From: Lobosporangium transversale
Taxonomy: Eukaryota; Mortierellomycota; Mortierellomycetes; Mortierellales; Mortierellaceae
Length of the DNA stretch: 64,000 bases
Assembly: GCF_002105155.1 (NCBI RefSeq)
Contig: NW_019028993.1
Span: forward strand, 682,001-746,000
Direction of reading: 5' to 3'
Part shown: piece by piece, positions 1-11,637 of the stretch
Numbering within the stretch: position 1 is the first letter of the stretch
Layout of the letters: the number at the start of each line of letters is the position of its first letter
The notes under the pieces: model-generated
The model's database searches: none
Told to the model about the DNA's origin: nothing
The model's input: the letters and a program-made list of their open reading frames with translations, nothing else
Made by a program: the position numbers and the translations under genes

Positions 1-2330
1 AGTCGCAAATGTTAAGAAGGCTTTGCAATACTTATGGAGGCAACAGTCTTCTTCGACAGCTCCGTATCCCAATCCCGCCCCAAACCCAAGAACGGATGTA
101 CCACTAGCGGAGGCGATCAAAAATTATGGAGAGAAACTTGTCCATCACAAAGTAACGACAGGCACCTTATCTCGCACTGCCACCTGTGCCGTACGAGAAC
201 CTTACAACACTAAAATGTACCTGCGTATGTTGGCCTTTACATGGCGCATGCTTCCGACGGTTGGAGTAAGCGGCAGGCGACCTTACGACAGTGTTACAAG
301 ATTTCAGTATATGAGGGAGAGGCTATGCCTCCTTGCACGCCATCATATGTTGCTGCGGGATGAGGACATCCGAAACTTGAACCTGGCTAACACATTCAAT
401 ATTCAGACCCGTCACCCCGCGCCAGGGTCAAAGCTGGCGTCGGGGCTTGTCTTCTGCATCACACGTGGAAAGACAAACCATAAAGGTGTCGAACTCTATG
501 CGACAGCTTATCGACATAAGCTGTTCTTAAGGTGCACCGTGGGCGGGTTTGCATTTTATATGCTAGAACGGTTCCAGGTAAATGATGCCGTCAGTCTTGA
601 CGCGAGCGTATGATTTTTTCTCATTCAATTACACGAAGTGACATATATCCTTATTTTTTTTTTTTTCCCTATTGTAGGTGTTCAAGGAGCCTCTTCCCAA
701 TTTTGCGGACCCTGACGAGTGGTACAGCATCAAGGTGCTAACAGGGGGTGGAACAAGCCAAGAACGGTTAGAGAACCGAAAGGAAGCGCTTGTTGGCCGA
801 ACCCAAATGAGCACTACGGCGGCTGTAATGCGTGCCTGCGACGTGCATTCGGCCAAAATTACGCACTCTGGCCGACATGCAGGGGTCTCGGAAGCCTACG
901 AAAGAGGCTTAAGCCTGGACGATATTCGCCACTTGGGAAGGTGGGTCATGGGGCAAATGGAGAACTTCTATGCTCCAAAAAACCCAACCAGGGGCGCTTT
1001 TTGTATGGCTCAGTTTGGACCGAATGAGCCTTACTTTATCGAGCGTGATTTGGTCACCCCGCCCTTAGAGCTCCAGCGTCTGGTCTTTCCTTGGATTGAG
1101 GAAAATTTTGATAAACATATGCCGGAGAGAGCTGACTCCTGGAGAGAGGAGTGCACCAAAGAAATGCTGGGGGTCGATCCAAATGTCCCGACAGACGAAG
1201 ACATTTTTTGGACGCCAATCGAGAAGAAGACGAGCTCGAAACGATTGACCCGTGCCTTCAGCACTGACTCCCTTGTTACACGCATTGGGTTCCTCAAACT
1301 TCTTGTGCGTATGAGGCGAGTAATCCTTCAGGATGCAGTGCTCTTTTTGAAGCCGAACGACAAGGGGAAAATGTTGGAGAACAAACTCCTCGAATCGTTA
1401 CCAGAAATCTTTGGTTGCCAGCTCTTTCTGGATTTCCAACATCAATTGCTTCGGGCCATCGACGTACATCGCCGACAAGCAGGCATCATCCAAGCGGATG
1501 TGCCAGTTAATGCGCAAACTATGGTAAGCGCCATTAACACGTTGTCGGTAGAGGCGCGGGTCTTTCATCAACTCCAGCATGAGACGGTCCAGAAGCTCGA
1601 GGCCCTATCCACCCTTGTGACAGAGCAACAGGAGCAACAGAGGCAGCAACAGGAGCAACAGAGGCAGCAACAGGAGCAAATCCACTTACTTCTCCAATCG
1701 CTGCAGCAGCAACAAAGCGCAAATGTGCGGCAGCCTTTTCCATATCATGTGCAGTCTTGCCCGCCCTTTGTGTTTAATCCTTCTCCATTGGCGCCAGCAC
1801 AGAGCCGCCTAGCTTCTTTTCCTTCGGTTCCTCAGGCTCCTACTACGCAGGGCCTATATCAAGCTCGCCAGGCCGCTCCACCGCAACAGCAGCCATTATT
1901 TTCCAACCAATTGCCACCATGTCCTCAGCAACAGCATCCATATCAACATAGCCATGTGCAGGCTCCAATGACCTCAGAGCAGACACAACGATTGCCGGAA
2001 GATGAAAGGTATAAAGGCTACCTCATGAAAGGCGATGGCAAGCAATTGACGGTCAGGGAAGCATGGGATGAATTCCGTGGGCCCGTTGCTCAGGCAAAGC
2101 AGGAAAATCACAAATGGCCATTCACAGAGGCGCGTCACAAGGCATTCAGGCGCAGGCGTCAATTTTTCGATCTGATAAAGAATATTGCCGAAAAACAGAA
2201 GCGAGACTTCGAAGAGGTAGTAGACGCACTGACAGCTCAGTACAAGGGTCGGACAATCAATTCCATTCGACTAGAGCTTCTGAAAGACACCGGGAATGAC
2301 GAAGGCTGCCACCAAGATGCGGACGAGTAG
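1..2330 (+). CDS. Crypton-type tyrosine recombinase with GCR1_C domain, 5' end outside window
   Basis: A tyrosine recombinase of the fungal Crypton class, which cuts and joins DNA without the help of inverted repeats. Two exons are visible: 2-577 (frame open from the window edge, so the true start lies upstream) and 678-2330; the intron is GTAAAT...TTGTAG, phase 0. Catalytic residues are visible in order: Arg in LLRDEDIRNLNL, Lys in ITRGKTNHKG, HxxR in HSGRHAG, His/Trp in HLGRW and Tyr in FYAP. A Gln-rich coiled segment follows (about 1620-1720), then a C-terminal block (YKGYL...TVREAWDEF...RRRRQFFDLI) matching the GCR1_C DNA-binding domain that Cryptons carry. The closest relative in the window is the gene at 3350-6813, with an intron at the same place. 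Family assignment is strong; whether it is still mobile or domesticated is unknown. Confidence 0.8.
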
Positions 2331-2762
2331 ATGAGTAAGGGTAATTTTTTTTTTCTTTTTTTATATATATATACATATATATATATCCTCGGATACAAAT
2401 TTAAGCAATAAAGCACAAAGTAGTGATGGTGTCGGAAATACCAAGACATGAACTGAGCTACAAGAAGCAGAAAACTGTTGGCTGCATCCTTGAGCCAAAA
2501 GAGGCTGAGAAAATACAATGTACAAGCAACCCATTGTCGTGAAATTTGTGATATTCCAAGGTGTTTAGCATAAGTATCATCCAGGAAAAAGCATTATCGT
2601 CAACATTATTAACAAGACAAAACACCATCAAAGCACTATCAAAGCATTTTTGACTCGACTCGGCTACCAACGCACTATAACAGAAATAATTGAATACTTC
2701 ATCAATATAAAAACTGTCATGTTTAATCATTAACACTGTCTCTACCATAAAAAGATTTTGTC

Positions 2763-2813
2763 TATTTCGCTTCACAAATCCATTTTGTGGAAAAAGATTT
2801 GTGAAGCGAAATA
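2763..2813. repeat. 18-bp perfect inverted repeat (hairpin)
   Basis: Arms 2763-2780 and 2796-2813 are exact reverse complements (TATTTCGCTTCACAAATC and partner) around a 15 nt loop. A related single arm, ATTTCGTTTCACAATC, occurs again near 2890. Could be an element end or a transcription terminator; no function can be proved. Confidence 0.8.
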
Positions 2814-2840
2814 TAAAAATTTTGTGACTTGGTATCCTTC

Positions 2841-2884
2841 TGTGTCCACCTGTGTCCGCCTGTGTCCATCTGAATGGACACAGG
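2841..2884. repeat. Three 10-bp direct repeats ending in an 11-bp hairpin
   Basis: TGTGTCCACC, TGTGTCCGCC and TGTGTCCATC stand in tandem at 2841-2870. The last copy forms a perfect hairpin, arms 2859-2869 and 2874-2884 with loop CTGA. Confidence 0.75.
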
Positions 2885-3349
2885 TGAGCAATTTCGTTTC
2901 ACAATCTAACTGAAAAGTAGAAACTAAAAGTATCTTTAGTTACACGCGCGTAGCGCGCTCACAAAGCGGTCTGATCTGATCAACACCTTGCTTCATACTC
3001 AATTCTTCATTCCCGCATTCCATTCCACTCATTCCACTCATTCCTCATCTGTACTCATTCCGTACTCAAAGGAAAATAACGCGCTTGAGGGAAGCTAACA
3101 ATTGATCAAGCTCACTAAGATAGCGATTGAACAATTGAAATATGAGGAGAGTATATTCTTGAACTGGACTTGACAATATGAGCTAAAAGTATAAAACCAT
3201 GTTCGCTTACATTTTTCTTTTTTATTCTTTTCTTTTATACATTATACATCATCGCTATTTATTACGATAACCACTACTTGCAACACTTGATCGTACTCAC
3301 AAATATCTACCCAATTCCCTCAACAAAAAATATAAAGTAACCTATCAAG

Positions 3350-6300
3350 ATGCCCCGCACTATCGCTTCTTCTTCTTCTGGCAACGCTGCCTCTTCATCA
3401 ATAAACTCAGGTCCAAGCGGGACCTTCTTCGAATTTAGCGTGAAGCAAGGGAAAGAAGGAAGAAGTGGCTATGCACGAAAGGCTAAGGAAGCCAGAGATG
3501 AAAAAGAAAAAAGGAGAGAGATCCGCGAGGGCAAAAGAAGGGCCTGTTCTGTAGGCGTCCACAACGTCTCCGAGGAACACACCCCTCGCAAGCGGATCTA
3601 CTCCCAAGACACGATTATCGGTGCAACAACTGATAACTCTTCCAGCCACCTTCAGTCGCCTTTTTCGTCTGAAGAAACAGCAGAGCAGAGAAAAACCTGT
3701 GCTAACCATGTTCTCGAATCTCTCCTCGCCAACAAGAATCCCTCAAAGACATTGCTGCAGTACAAGACATACTTGAAAGCTTGGCAGGTAAGTTTATTAT
3801 TTTGTTTATTTGTTTATTTTATTTTTTAGGACAGTCAAATTTTTTTTTTCATGCTTCGTAATACAAAATATGCAAATACAATATAAATGATAGGTGTTCT
3901 GCAGCACAAGAGAAAAAGGGGACTGCAGCGTTGACGCAAGAAAAATGTTAAAGTTTTTCGAGGAGGTTGTTTTCAAGCGCACAGTAAAGAAATATATTGA
4001 TTCAAACGCGGGATTCAGTGGCGTCGTTGGAAAGGCTTCATCACAAGCGGCCAGATCAGTGTTAGAGGGCAAGCTGACTCGCGAAAATAAGAGAAAACCA
4101 AAGGCTTGGAAAGCAGAGACAGAGGAAAGTATTTTTCAGGATGTTGTCCATGAGCTGGAGCAAAATTATAGCCAACGTAATTCACAGCCTTATGAGACTC
4201 CGGCATTTGAGGGGTTTGAGGAAGCCTCCCAAGGTGACAAAGACGATGCAGGAAGCGAAGACGAGGAACAAAATCACTCGCAACCAGCTGAAGAAGAGGC
4301 CCTCATGTCTGCTGAACCACAAGCCCTCATGGTCTCCTCCATTGCGGAAAGAGCAAAAAGTAAATCTAGTGTAATCATGTAACCAAAATAACCTTGTTCA
4401 AAGCTGTGGCTCACTCTTAATTGACATTCTGACACTTCATTTTAATCCAAATATAGTTCTTTCGCATCCGCAAACTGATGAGACTGGCCGAAGATTCATC
4501 TATGCGCCTATCTCGATAGAAACAGTGGATTGTGCCAGGAAGGCATTAATTTATCTCTACAAGGAGCAAGCGTCATCAAAGGTGGATTGGCCAAACCCTG
4601 CACCTCATCCGCGCAAGGATATCCCGCTGAAGGAGGCTATCGAGGAATACGAGGGGAAACTAGTGTACGACACCTCATTCCAGGGATCGACACGCACTGA
4701 TACCTGTTCTATTCGCGACCCCTATAATGAGAAGCAGTTCATTCGGATGGCCCTCCATACGTGGGGTATGAAGCCAATGCTGCGGCTAAAAGGGAAGCGA
4801 GTGTACCATGCGGAAGGTAGATTTCAATATATGCGTGAGCGCCTTTGCATCTTGGCACGACACCATATGCTGCTGCGAGATGAAGACATTCGCAATCTTA
4901 ACCTATCTGATGTGTTCAGTATCATGTCTTCCCATCCGGCAAGTGGGTCCCAGCCAGCTCTCGGACTTACGTTTTGCATATCTCGTGGCAAAACAAATAA
5001 AAAGGGTGTTAAGCTTTATGCAACCGCCTTTCGTCATAAAGTTTTTTACAGGTGTACTGTAGGAGCGTTTGGCTTCTACATGTTAGAACGATTTATGGTA
5101 AGAGATTTGTGCCATTCTTGTCTCTTCTTACTGCAATATAGGTTATGTACTTTCCTAGCTCGTTGTTAAATGTTGGGTCGCGTACCATTCCTATAATAGC
5201 TGGATAAGGAGGATGTCCCAAACTTCGCTGATCCTGACGATTGGTACAACATCAAGCTTTTGGTCGCGGCTAGTACGATCGAGAAGCGCAACGCAGGCCT
5301 TCGCAAGAATGCTGTTGCACCAAAGACTCAAATCGATGCCACAGCTTCTGTGATGCGAACCTGTGGCGTTTATTCGACCAAGGTCACTCACGCCGGTCGA
5401 CACGCAGGAACATCAGATGCGTACCGTCTGGGCTTAGGCTTGGAGCATATCCGTCACCTTGGGCGTTGGGTAATGGGACAGATGGAGAGTTTCTATGCTC
5501 CAAAGAACCCCACCACTGGCGCGTTTTATATGGCTCATTTCAACAAGGAACAGGAACCTTATATCCTTGAGCGTAATCTCGTTATCCCTGACTTGGAGCT
5601 GCAGAGGAAAATTTTCCCTTGGATCGAAGGGAACTTTAACAGCAGCGCTAGAGAGAATGAGGAATGGGTCAAGGATTGTAATGATGCTATGACAGATGTA
5701 AACCCGGATCTCATCACGGAGGACGACCTGCACTGGAGAGGCTGGCAGGAGCGTATGCGCCATTCGACAGCGGCTAGGGATCAAGATGAAGAAACTACGG
5801 GAAGCTCCGCCGCAACGGCCAATAAGCTCATGAACAGCGCAATGATTGATCGAAGAGCTTTCCTACTATTGCTGGTACAAATGAGGAGAGTTATCCTTCA
5901 AGACGCCGTGCTGTACCTGAAGCCTGACAGCAAAGGAAGGACTCTGAGCAATAAGCTTTTAGAATCACTTCCAGAAATCTTTGAGAGTCAGCTGTTCCTT
6001 GACTTTCAGAGAGAGCTCCTTCGTGCGATCGAAGTGCATCAGCAGAGCGCCAATGTTGTCAATCCATTAGTCCCAGTTGACAAACATGTGGTCTCCAACG
6101 CGCTAAACAGCCTTAGTCACCAGAATGCATCTCTTGAAGCAGCTATTGCTCGGCAAGGAGCACAAATGGCACAGCAAGAAGCACAACAAAGGGCGCAGTT
6201 GTCTGCCATGAGCTCAGAGCTCGCGACGCTAAAGCAGCAAATGGAGATAGTGATACATTTATTGCAGGATCCGTCAGCTCGCCAAGCTCCAGCGCATCCC

Positions 6301-6813
6301 TTGAATTCAGCCGGTCTTCTTGGGCCATATCCCCATACTATGCCAAGCTATCCTGCTCTGCGCAGAGTCCCTCAACAGCAGCCGTTTGCGACGCGTCCCC
6401 CACAGGTACCTCAACAGCACTCATCGCTGGTTCAAGCTCCTCTACATTGCTTCCAACGAGCGCCAGAGCCATCGCATCACTCGTCCCCAGGCCCCAGCTC
6501 ATCAAGCGCCACTTTCAAATGGAAAGCAGACCGCGGAAAGCTCACAGTGGCAGATGCTTGGGATGAGTTTCATGGGCCCCTTGCAGCATTTAAAAGATTG
6601 AACCCGAGTTGGCCAGTGAATACATCAGACCAAAGGGCCTACAATCGACGATATGAGTTAATTAGGCTGATCAACGAAGCAGCACGAAGGGAAGGTCGCA
6701 ATCCTGAAGACATTGTTGCTGAGTGGTCACAGGCAAATGAGGGAAAGACTATTAACTCACTGTTGATATCCATGAAAGCTAGGGAGCAAGAGGATCCTGA
6801 AGATGACCAATAA
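3350..6813 (+). CDS. Crypton-type tyrosine recombinase with GCR1_C domain, full length
   Basis: Complete paralogue of the gene at the left edge. Exons 3350-3787, 3894-4359, 4457-5097 and 5200-6813 join in consistent phase to a 1052-residue protein. The start is the ATG after a short AT-rich leader. The N-terminus is Ser-rich, followed by a charged, probably helical segment (KAKEARDEKEKRREIREGK). The recombinase domain shows Arg (LLRDEDIRNLNL), Lys (ISRGKTNKKG), HxxR (HAGRHAG), HLGRW and FYAP, so all catalytic positions are kept. A Gln-rich coil then leads to a C-terminal GCR1_C-like block (LTVADAWDEF...NRRYELIRLI). The intron after ...FYMLERFM matches the intron of the upstream paralogue, pointing to descent from one intron-bearing ancestor. 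The exon 2/3 junction is inferred from splice signals and phase. Confidence 0.8.
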
Positions 6814-7797
6814 ATGACAATACACTTCCCAGGTAGGTAACAATAGCATATATAGAAGCATGTACGATAGTAACATATATAATAATAGATATAGTAATAA
6901 AATACTAAATGCATTAATTGCTTTGCCAAAAAAATAAAATAAAAAGAAATTGGTATGTTTGTGAGTCGCGCGTTTGCGATCCGTTTGGCGTTTGGTAGCG
7001 TCTAAACGCACTTTCTCCTCATTTCCGTTGAGGGAAATAAATGGCGAATAGTATGGAGTATGGATAAAGGGAATGTTAGTTTAGATTAACTTGACCAGAT
7101 GTGGTCTGTAAAAAGTTAAATAATACCAGAATAGCAAGGTATCTGAAATACTAATGATTGAAAAGGAAGGAATATACGCCGTTTTCACTACATTTTACGC
7201 ATTCTGTGGTTTATATTGACTACATTATACGCACTTTGACTTAAATATACGCCAAAATGGTTACACAAACAAGACACAGAGCAGTGACAGTCACATTTCA
7301 AGACACAGAGCACTCCCTGTCTTAATATTGATTCAGATTCGCTCTATATACTGAAGTACAAGGCATTTACCGCGAAACTTGGCTGTGTTAATTTGTTCTG
7401 AAAAAGATATCAGATCATTAAACTCACTTTAAATGCGCAAACCGGGCTTCATTACGACATCTGGGCTACATGGGCTCACAAAAGTGATGTTAGCCATGTA
7501 CAGCCTTCCACATTTGAAAGTAGAAACACCAAATATTTTATGTTGGCTTCAACTTTAATGAATTTGACCCACTTATTGACACATCATTTGGGCCGCTGAT
7601 AAGGCGTAATCGACGTCTGCCAAAAAATGGCCTGTCTCTTCCCCTGTATGCTCATATTTATTTTTTTGCTTTTTATCTCTTCCTTTTTCTTGTGTTTTTT
7701 CCATTCTCTTGTGTCTCATCTCCCTCACTGCGTGTTGGTTTTGTTCTTTATCTCTTTCCTCTTGACCATTCTTACATTTTTCTTTTATCTTTCCACA
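6814..7797. other. Intergenic region, no gene supported
   Basis: AT-rich tail of the Crypton gene and non-coding DNA. A short motif AAGACACAGAGCA recurs at about 7269 and 7299. Nothing else recognisable. Confidence 0.5.
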
Positions 7798-8007
7798 ATG
7801 AGTGAATCCAACAAATACATTTTTTTCTTTTGTGCCAAAGGACTCGTGGAAAAAAAGAAAAAAGGTGAAGAAAAATTACTCCGTGAATATCATGATCATT
7901 TAAATCGTTATCACTTATCCACCCTGGTTGAGATCGAGTTAGAAAATACAACTGAACCTTTCCTCATTCATCGTAATCCCATGTCAGACATGGCCTTTCT
8001 CCTCTAA
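7798..8007 (+). CDS. Small hypothetical ORF
   Basis: A 69-residue frame, MSESNKYIFFF...MSDMAFLL, whose N-terminal extension upstream is a low-complexity hydrophobic stretch and is probably not translated. No recognised domain. It is followed by a poly(T) run (8008-8024) and more decayed open frame (about 8069-8149). It may be an exon of the decayed Crinkler-like locus downstream; low confidence that it is a gene. Confidence 0.2.
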   Translation: MSESNKYIFFFCAKGLVEKKKKGEEKLLREYHDHLNRYHLSTLVEIELENTTEPFLIHRNPMSDMAFLL

Positions 8008-8388
8008 TTTTTTTTTTTTTTTTTCAACCGTACATCTGTGTTACGACACTACAAGACCTGTAAAGGTTGCCGAAAATAATGCGCCGCCGGTCCCTCCAGC
8101 CTCGAATGCCGATACATGTTCAGATGGCCATTCATTACAGGATAGTTAAAAAACATGAGGCAGTAATTAAGATACTTTGTGAGAGGATAGACGCTCTTGA
8201 AGAGAGGTATGACATCCTTTATTTTTTGTTAATGAGTTAATAGATTCTTCTTTTTTTTTTTTTTTTTTTTTTTAGATTAAATAGAAAAGAAGTTCAATCG
8301 CCATGTCATGATAAATAGCGAACAAGAACAGTAGTTCTTTGTTATTATTTTAAATAAACGTCTTTTCATATAAAACGTTCGTTCTCCC

Positions 8389-8850
8389 TCATAACTTCAA
8401 AACAATAACTTTCAGTTCTCATCCTTTACTTCCTCATTACTCCATGGATATCTTGAAATATGTTGGAAAAAATCTTCCAACAAAAAAGCAGATCCCAAAA
8501 ATAAGGTGTACACTCTTTTTTGTCTACTTGATGGAGAACCGCTTTCTGTCCTCATTGATGCATCTGCGCTCTCCTGCACCAGCGTTTGCCGACTCAAAAG
8601 CTTTATAATGGCAAGAGCAAATGTCAAAAAAAGATTCATTGCACGGGCTCGTGATATTGACAAAGCTTGAGAACATTCATAAGTTGTTTGACAATTTGAA
8701 TCTTTGGCATAGCTTTTCGAATCAACAGAAATGAATTGAAAGAGACCACTCGATCATGACAGTGAGAATGACAATACTGCCGAGAGTAAAAAACGACTAC
8801 GGCGTTCTAAAAGAACATTGGCAAGACATTTATGAAAAACCCGTTGAATA
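8389..8850 (+). pseudogene. Crinkler (CRN)-like N-terminal fragment, frameshifted
   Basis: In one plus frame, residues VYTLFCLLDGEPLSVLID, then SVCRLKSFI, resemble the ubiquitin-like N-terminal header of Crinkler proteins (L-C-L-x-D-G-E ... V-I-D ... V-x-x-LK-x-x-I). After a stop at about 8668, a shifted frame gives ENIHKLFDNLNLWHSF, like the L-x-LW block that closes the header. There is no in-frame ATG before the header, so this is a broken copy or an internal exon. CRN-type genes occur in Mucoromycota such as Rhizophagus and in oomycetes. The assignment rests on motif recognition only. Confidence 0.45.
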
Positions 8851-8955
8851 AAAAATCGATATTTATTTCTTTATGATTTATTTTCTATATTTTCTATATT
8901 TATATTTTTATATTTCTATATTTTTATATTATCATGTTTTTATATTTTTTATACA
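8851..8955. repeat. AT-only low-complexity stretch
   Basis: Degenerate TATTTTTATATTTCTATA-type repeat directly adjoining the truncated end of the left chromovirus copy. Confidence 0.6.
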
Positions 8956-11424
8956 TATCGAGAGGTTTGAATAATCCGGCAGGATGATGAAGCAGTGGTT
9001 TACAGCGTTTTTAATTGTTTTATCCATTTTAAAAAAACATTTATCCATTTAAGCTAATAAAATTATCCTATAAGTTATCCGAATGTGTCTGAAATATTAT
9101 CCATTTTTTCAAACAAATAACCGAACCGACTGTCACAAATATCCAAACACCATGTCCTTTCCATGTCCCACAAAAGTCATGGTTAATTCCGCATGACCAC
9201 TTGGACAAAATTTGCAAACACTTGGATAAATTTCTCAGCCCTTTTCGGCCAACTTTTTAACTTACCTTTGGATAAATTTTTTTATTCATTGGAACAATTT
9301 TAAAAAAAAACCGATAAAGTTTATTTTAAAATGGATAAAACAATTAAAAACGCTGTATTTCGCTGGAACTGTTCGCATGATGCAATGTAAGTCTTGGTGT
9401 CTCGGGCCATTCGTGGCCAAAAGAAAGTCCTTCGCATGGTTTCATATGTTTTCTCGAAGCCGAGGTGGCCAGCAATGGGAGAATCATGTGCATCATGAAG
9501 TAGGAGAGCGCGAATGTTAGGATCATTCGGGATACATAAACGTGTCTGTCCAGCGATGTTAATCCACAATAGGTCATCAGCAACAAAATAACGATCAGAG
9601 GGATTTGCCTCGCGGCAGCTTTCGTAAAGTGATCCTAACTTAAGGTCATATGGGTAACACTTTATCAGGCGCTGCCGTAAGCCTGGGTCCAAACTTATTT
9701 CTATGGAGTTAATCTGCTCACTGGCGGGATCCTGCGCCTTGTGGTCAGGCCTCCTTGAGAGAGCGTCGGGGACGATGTTGTCTTTGCCTGGTTTGTACTT
9801 GAAGTTGAAGTCGTATTCTTGTAGGAGTTCCATCCATCTGGCCTGTCTCCGAGTCAGGTTTGGCTGGGTTGGAAAATGCTGCAATGTGGCATGGTCAGTA
9901 TAGTCAATAAAATGAGATCCATCCAAATAGTATCGCCATGTTCGTAAGGCGTGGACGACAGCTAGTAATTCTTGCTCATGGGTTGGGTAGTTTCGTTCTG
10001 CAGAGCTCAACTTTCGTGATGTAAAGGCAACAGGGCGCGATTCGCCCTTGTGATATGTTTGGAGCAAGACTGCGCCAATGGCGAAACCTGATGCATCAGT
10101 TTCGACGGAAGTTGCTAGGGCAGGGTCAAAAATTCTGAGTACGGGTGCCATGGTGACTGCCTGCTTCAGCCTTTCAAAGGCCTCTTGGTGAGGCTTGCTC
10201 CAGTAGAATGTTGTAGTTGAGCCTAACAGATCAGTAAGGGGAAGCGCGATATCAGCGTAGTGGTCGATGTATTGATGATAGAAGTTTGTTAATCCAAGGA
10301 ACTGCATGACGTGGCGCTGTGTTGTGGGTGTTGGCCATTCTCTAACTGCCTTAACCAGTGCTCCGTTTGTTTTGAGTCCATCTTTGGATATAACATGGCC
10401 TAGGAACTCTGTCTCCTCTTGCATAAATGAACACTTGGAAAGCTTGCAAAAGAGGCCTGCCTTGCGTAGGAGCCTAAGAACGTTTCTGATGTCTTGTAGA
10501 TGTTGCTCTTTGTTATCAGAATAAATCAGTATATCATCTAGGTAAACTACGGTGCATTTATCCAGCACAGGATCCAACACGTTGCGCATCATGACTGAAA
10601 AGGCGGCAGGTGCGCTGGTGAGTCCGAAAGGGACGACGTTAAACTCATAGTGACCGTAGCGTGTTCGAAATGCCGTTTTATGTCGGTCGTCTGGATGAAC
10701 GCGCATTTGATGATATCCGGATAGTAAGTCGAGCTTTGTAAAAAATCGTGCTGTCCTGAAACGATCTATTAGCTCGTCGATTCTTGGTAGTGGATGGCGA
10801 TTCTTACGGGTTATTTTGTTTAATCCTCTGTAGTCTACGCACATCCTCAGTCCGCCATCCTTCTTTTTAACGAATAAAACTGGTGCTCCGTAGGGTGATG
10901 TACTTGGAGAGATGAAGCCTTTGCGCAGTAGTTCTGTGAGTTGTGTTTTTAGTTCGTCTAATTCAGCAATTGATAAGCGAATGACTGGTCTTACAGGTGG
11001 ATCGGTATTATTTTCAGTCTCGATTCGCATGCTATCGCCACGATCCTGAGGGAGTCCGTCCGGTAGTGTGTCAGGAAAGAGGTCTGGAAATTCTACTTGG
11101 ACAATTTGTTGAATCGATTCGGGTAGTGTTGAGTCTAGGTTTGTTGGTGGTGAAGTGGTTCTTACTTGGGCCAAGAATGTTGTCGTTTCGGGTTCTAATG
11201 CTAATGCAGCAAAGTTTATGGCAGAAAGGCAATCTTGACGAGCGGAGGAGGAGGTATGCCCTCGACATTCCCATAGTATGTGTTTACCATCGTGTTCAAA
11301 GTGTAAATCGTTAGTGCGCCAGTTGATTTGGGGATTGACTGCGGTTAGCCAAGGTTTCCCTAGGATGAGATCATATTTTTTCGAGGGGTAGATAATACTT
11401 TGAATCTTTTCACCATAGGAACCA
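8956..11424 (-). mobile_element. Ty3/gypsy chromovirus, left copy: deleted, truncated and interrupted
   Basis: Minus-strand pol fragment nearly identical to the right copy (12657-16409). It joins the shared LTR at 11425 through the tetranucleotide ACCA: this lies both at the primer-site/LTR border (17587-17590) and inside pol (about 15865), so the segment between them (leader, gag, start of pol) is missing. RT (TKLDLLSGYHQM, VVYLDDILIYS) and RNase H (ETDASG, THEQELLAVVHALR) remain. The integrase zinc region reads CEQF where the right copy has CEQC. The frame ends at 9321 because a MITE (9003-9355) is inserted; homology resumes at 8956-9000 and then stops. Not functional. Confidence 0.9.
9003..9355. 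mobile_element. TA-flanked MITE inserted in gypsy pol
   Basis: 353 bp non-coding element with 32 bp terminal inverted repeats starting CAGCGTTTTTAATTGTTTTA (9003-9034 and 9324-9355). It is flanked by TA at 9001-9002 and 9356-9357; the uninterrupted right copy has a single TA at the matching site (about 13790), which proves the insertion and its 2 bp target duplication. A TA duplication points to mobilisation by a Tc1/mariner-type transposase. The inside is rich in TTATCC motifs. Its ends do not match the Tc1 element at 52381-53984. Confidence 0.9.
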
Positions 11425-11637
11425 TGTAAATAGTAACAATCAAAGGTGATCTTAGGTGGAATCGGAGGTCAAAGGATACTTTATTTGGCTATAACGTAGT
11501 GGACTATTTATACTGATAATTGATAGGGTTGGGGCTTGGTGTCTTGGCACTTGGGCTTGGCGTCTTGGCGCCTGGGGTGCGCGTGATAGTTGAGCCCTCC
11601 TCAAAGGTTTGAGTCAGTATTGTATAACACGTTTGCA
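11425..11637 (-). repeat. Chromovirus LTR shared by the two tandem copies
   Basis: 213 bp, TG...CA ended, about 98% like the LTR at 17591-17804 (differences near 11458, 11465 and 11611). It serves as 3' LTR of the right copy and 5' LTR of the left copy, an LTR-internal-LTR-internal arrangement expected from recombination between LTRs. Confidence 0.85.

Larger units (their letters stand above)
2331..3349. other. Intergenic region between the two Crypton genes
   Basis: No coding region can be supported. It holds a TATATA run (about 2362-2386), two strong hairpins (listed separately), and an AT-rich stretch with a TATAAA-like motif at about 3331 just before the next start codon. The hairpins probably belong to the 3' end of the first element or the 5' end of the second. 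Confidence 0.6.

Noticed and set aside
8998-9060. TTATCC motifs considered as telomere-like repeats
   Set aside because: They are dispersed inside the MITE and not in tandem.
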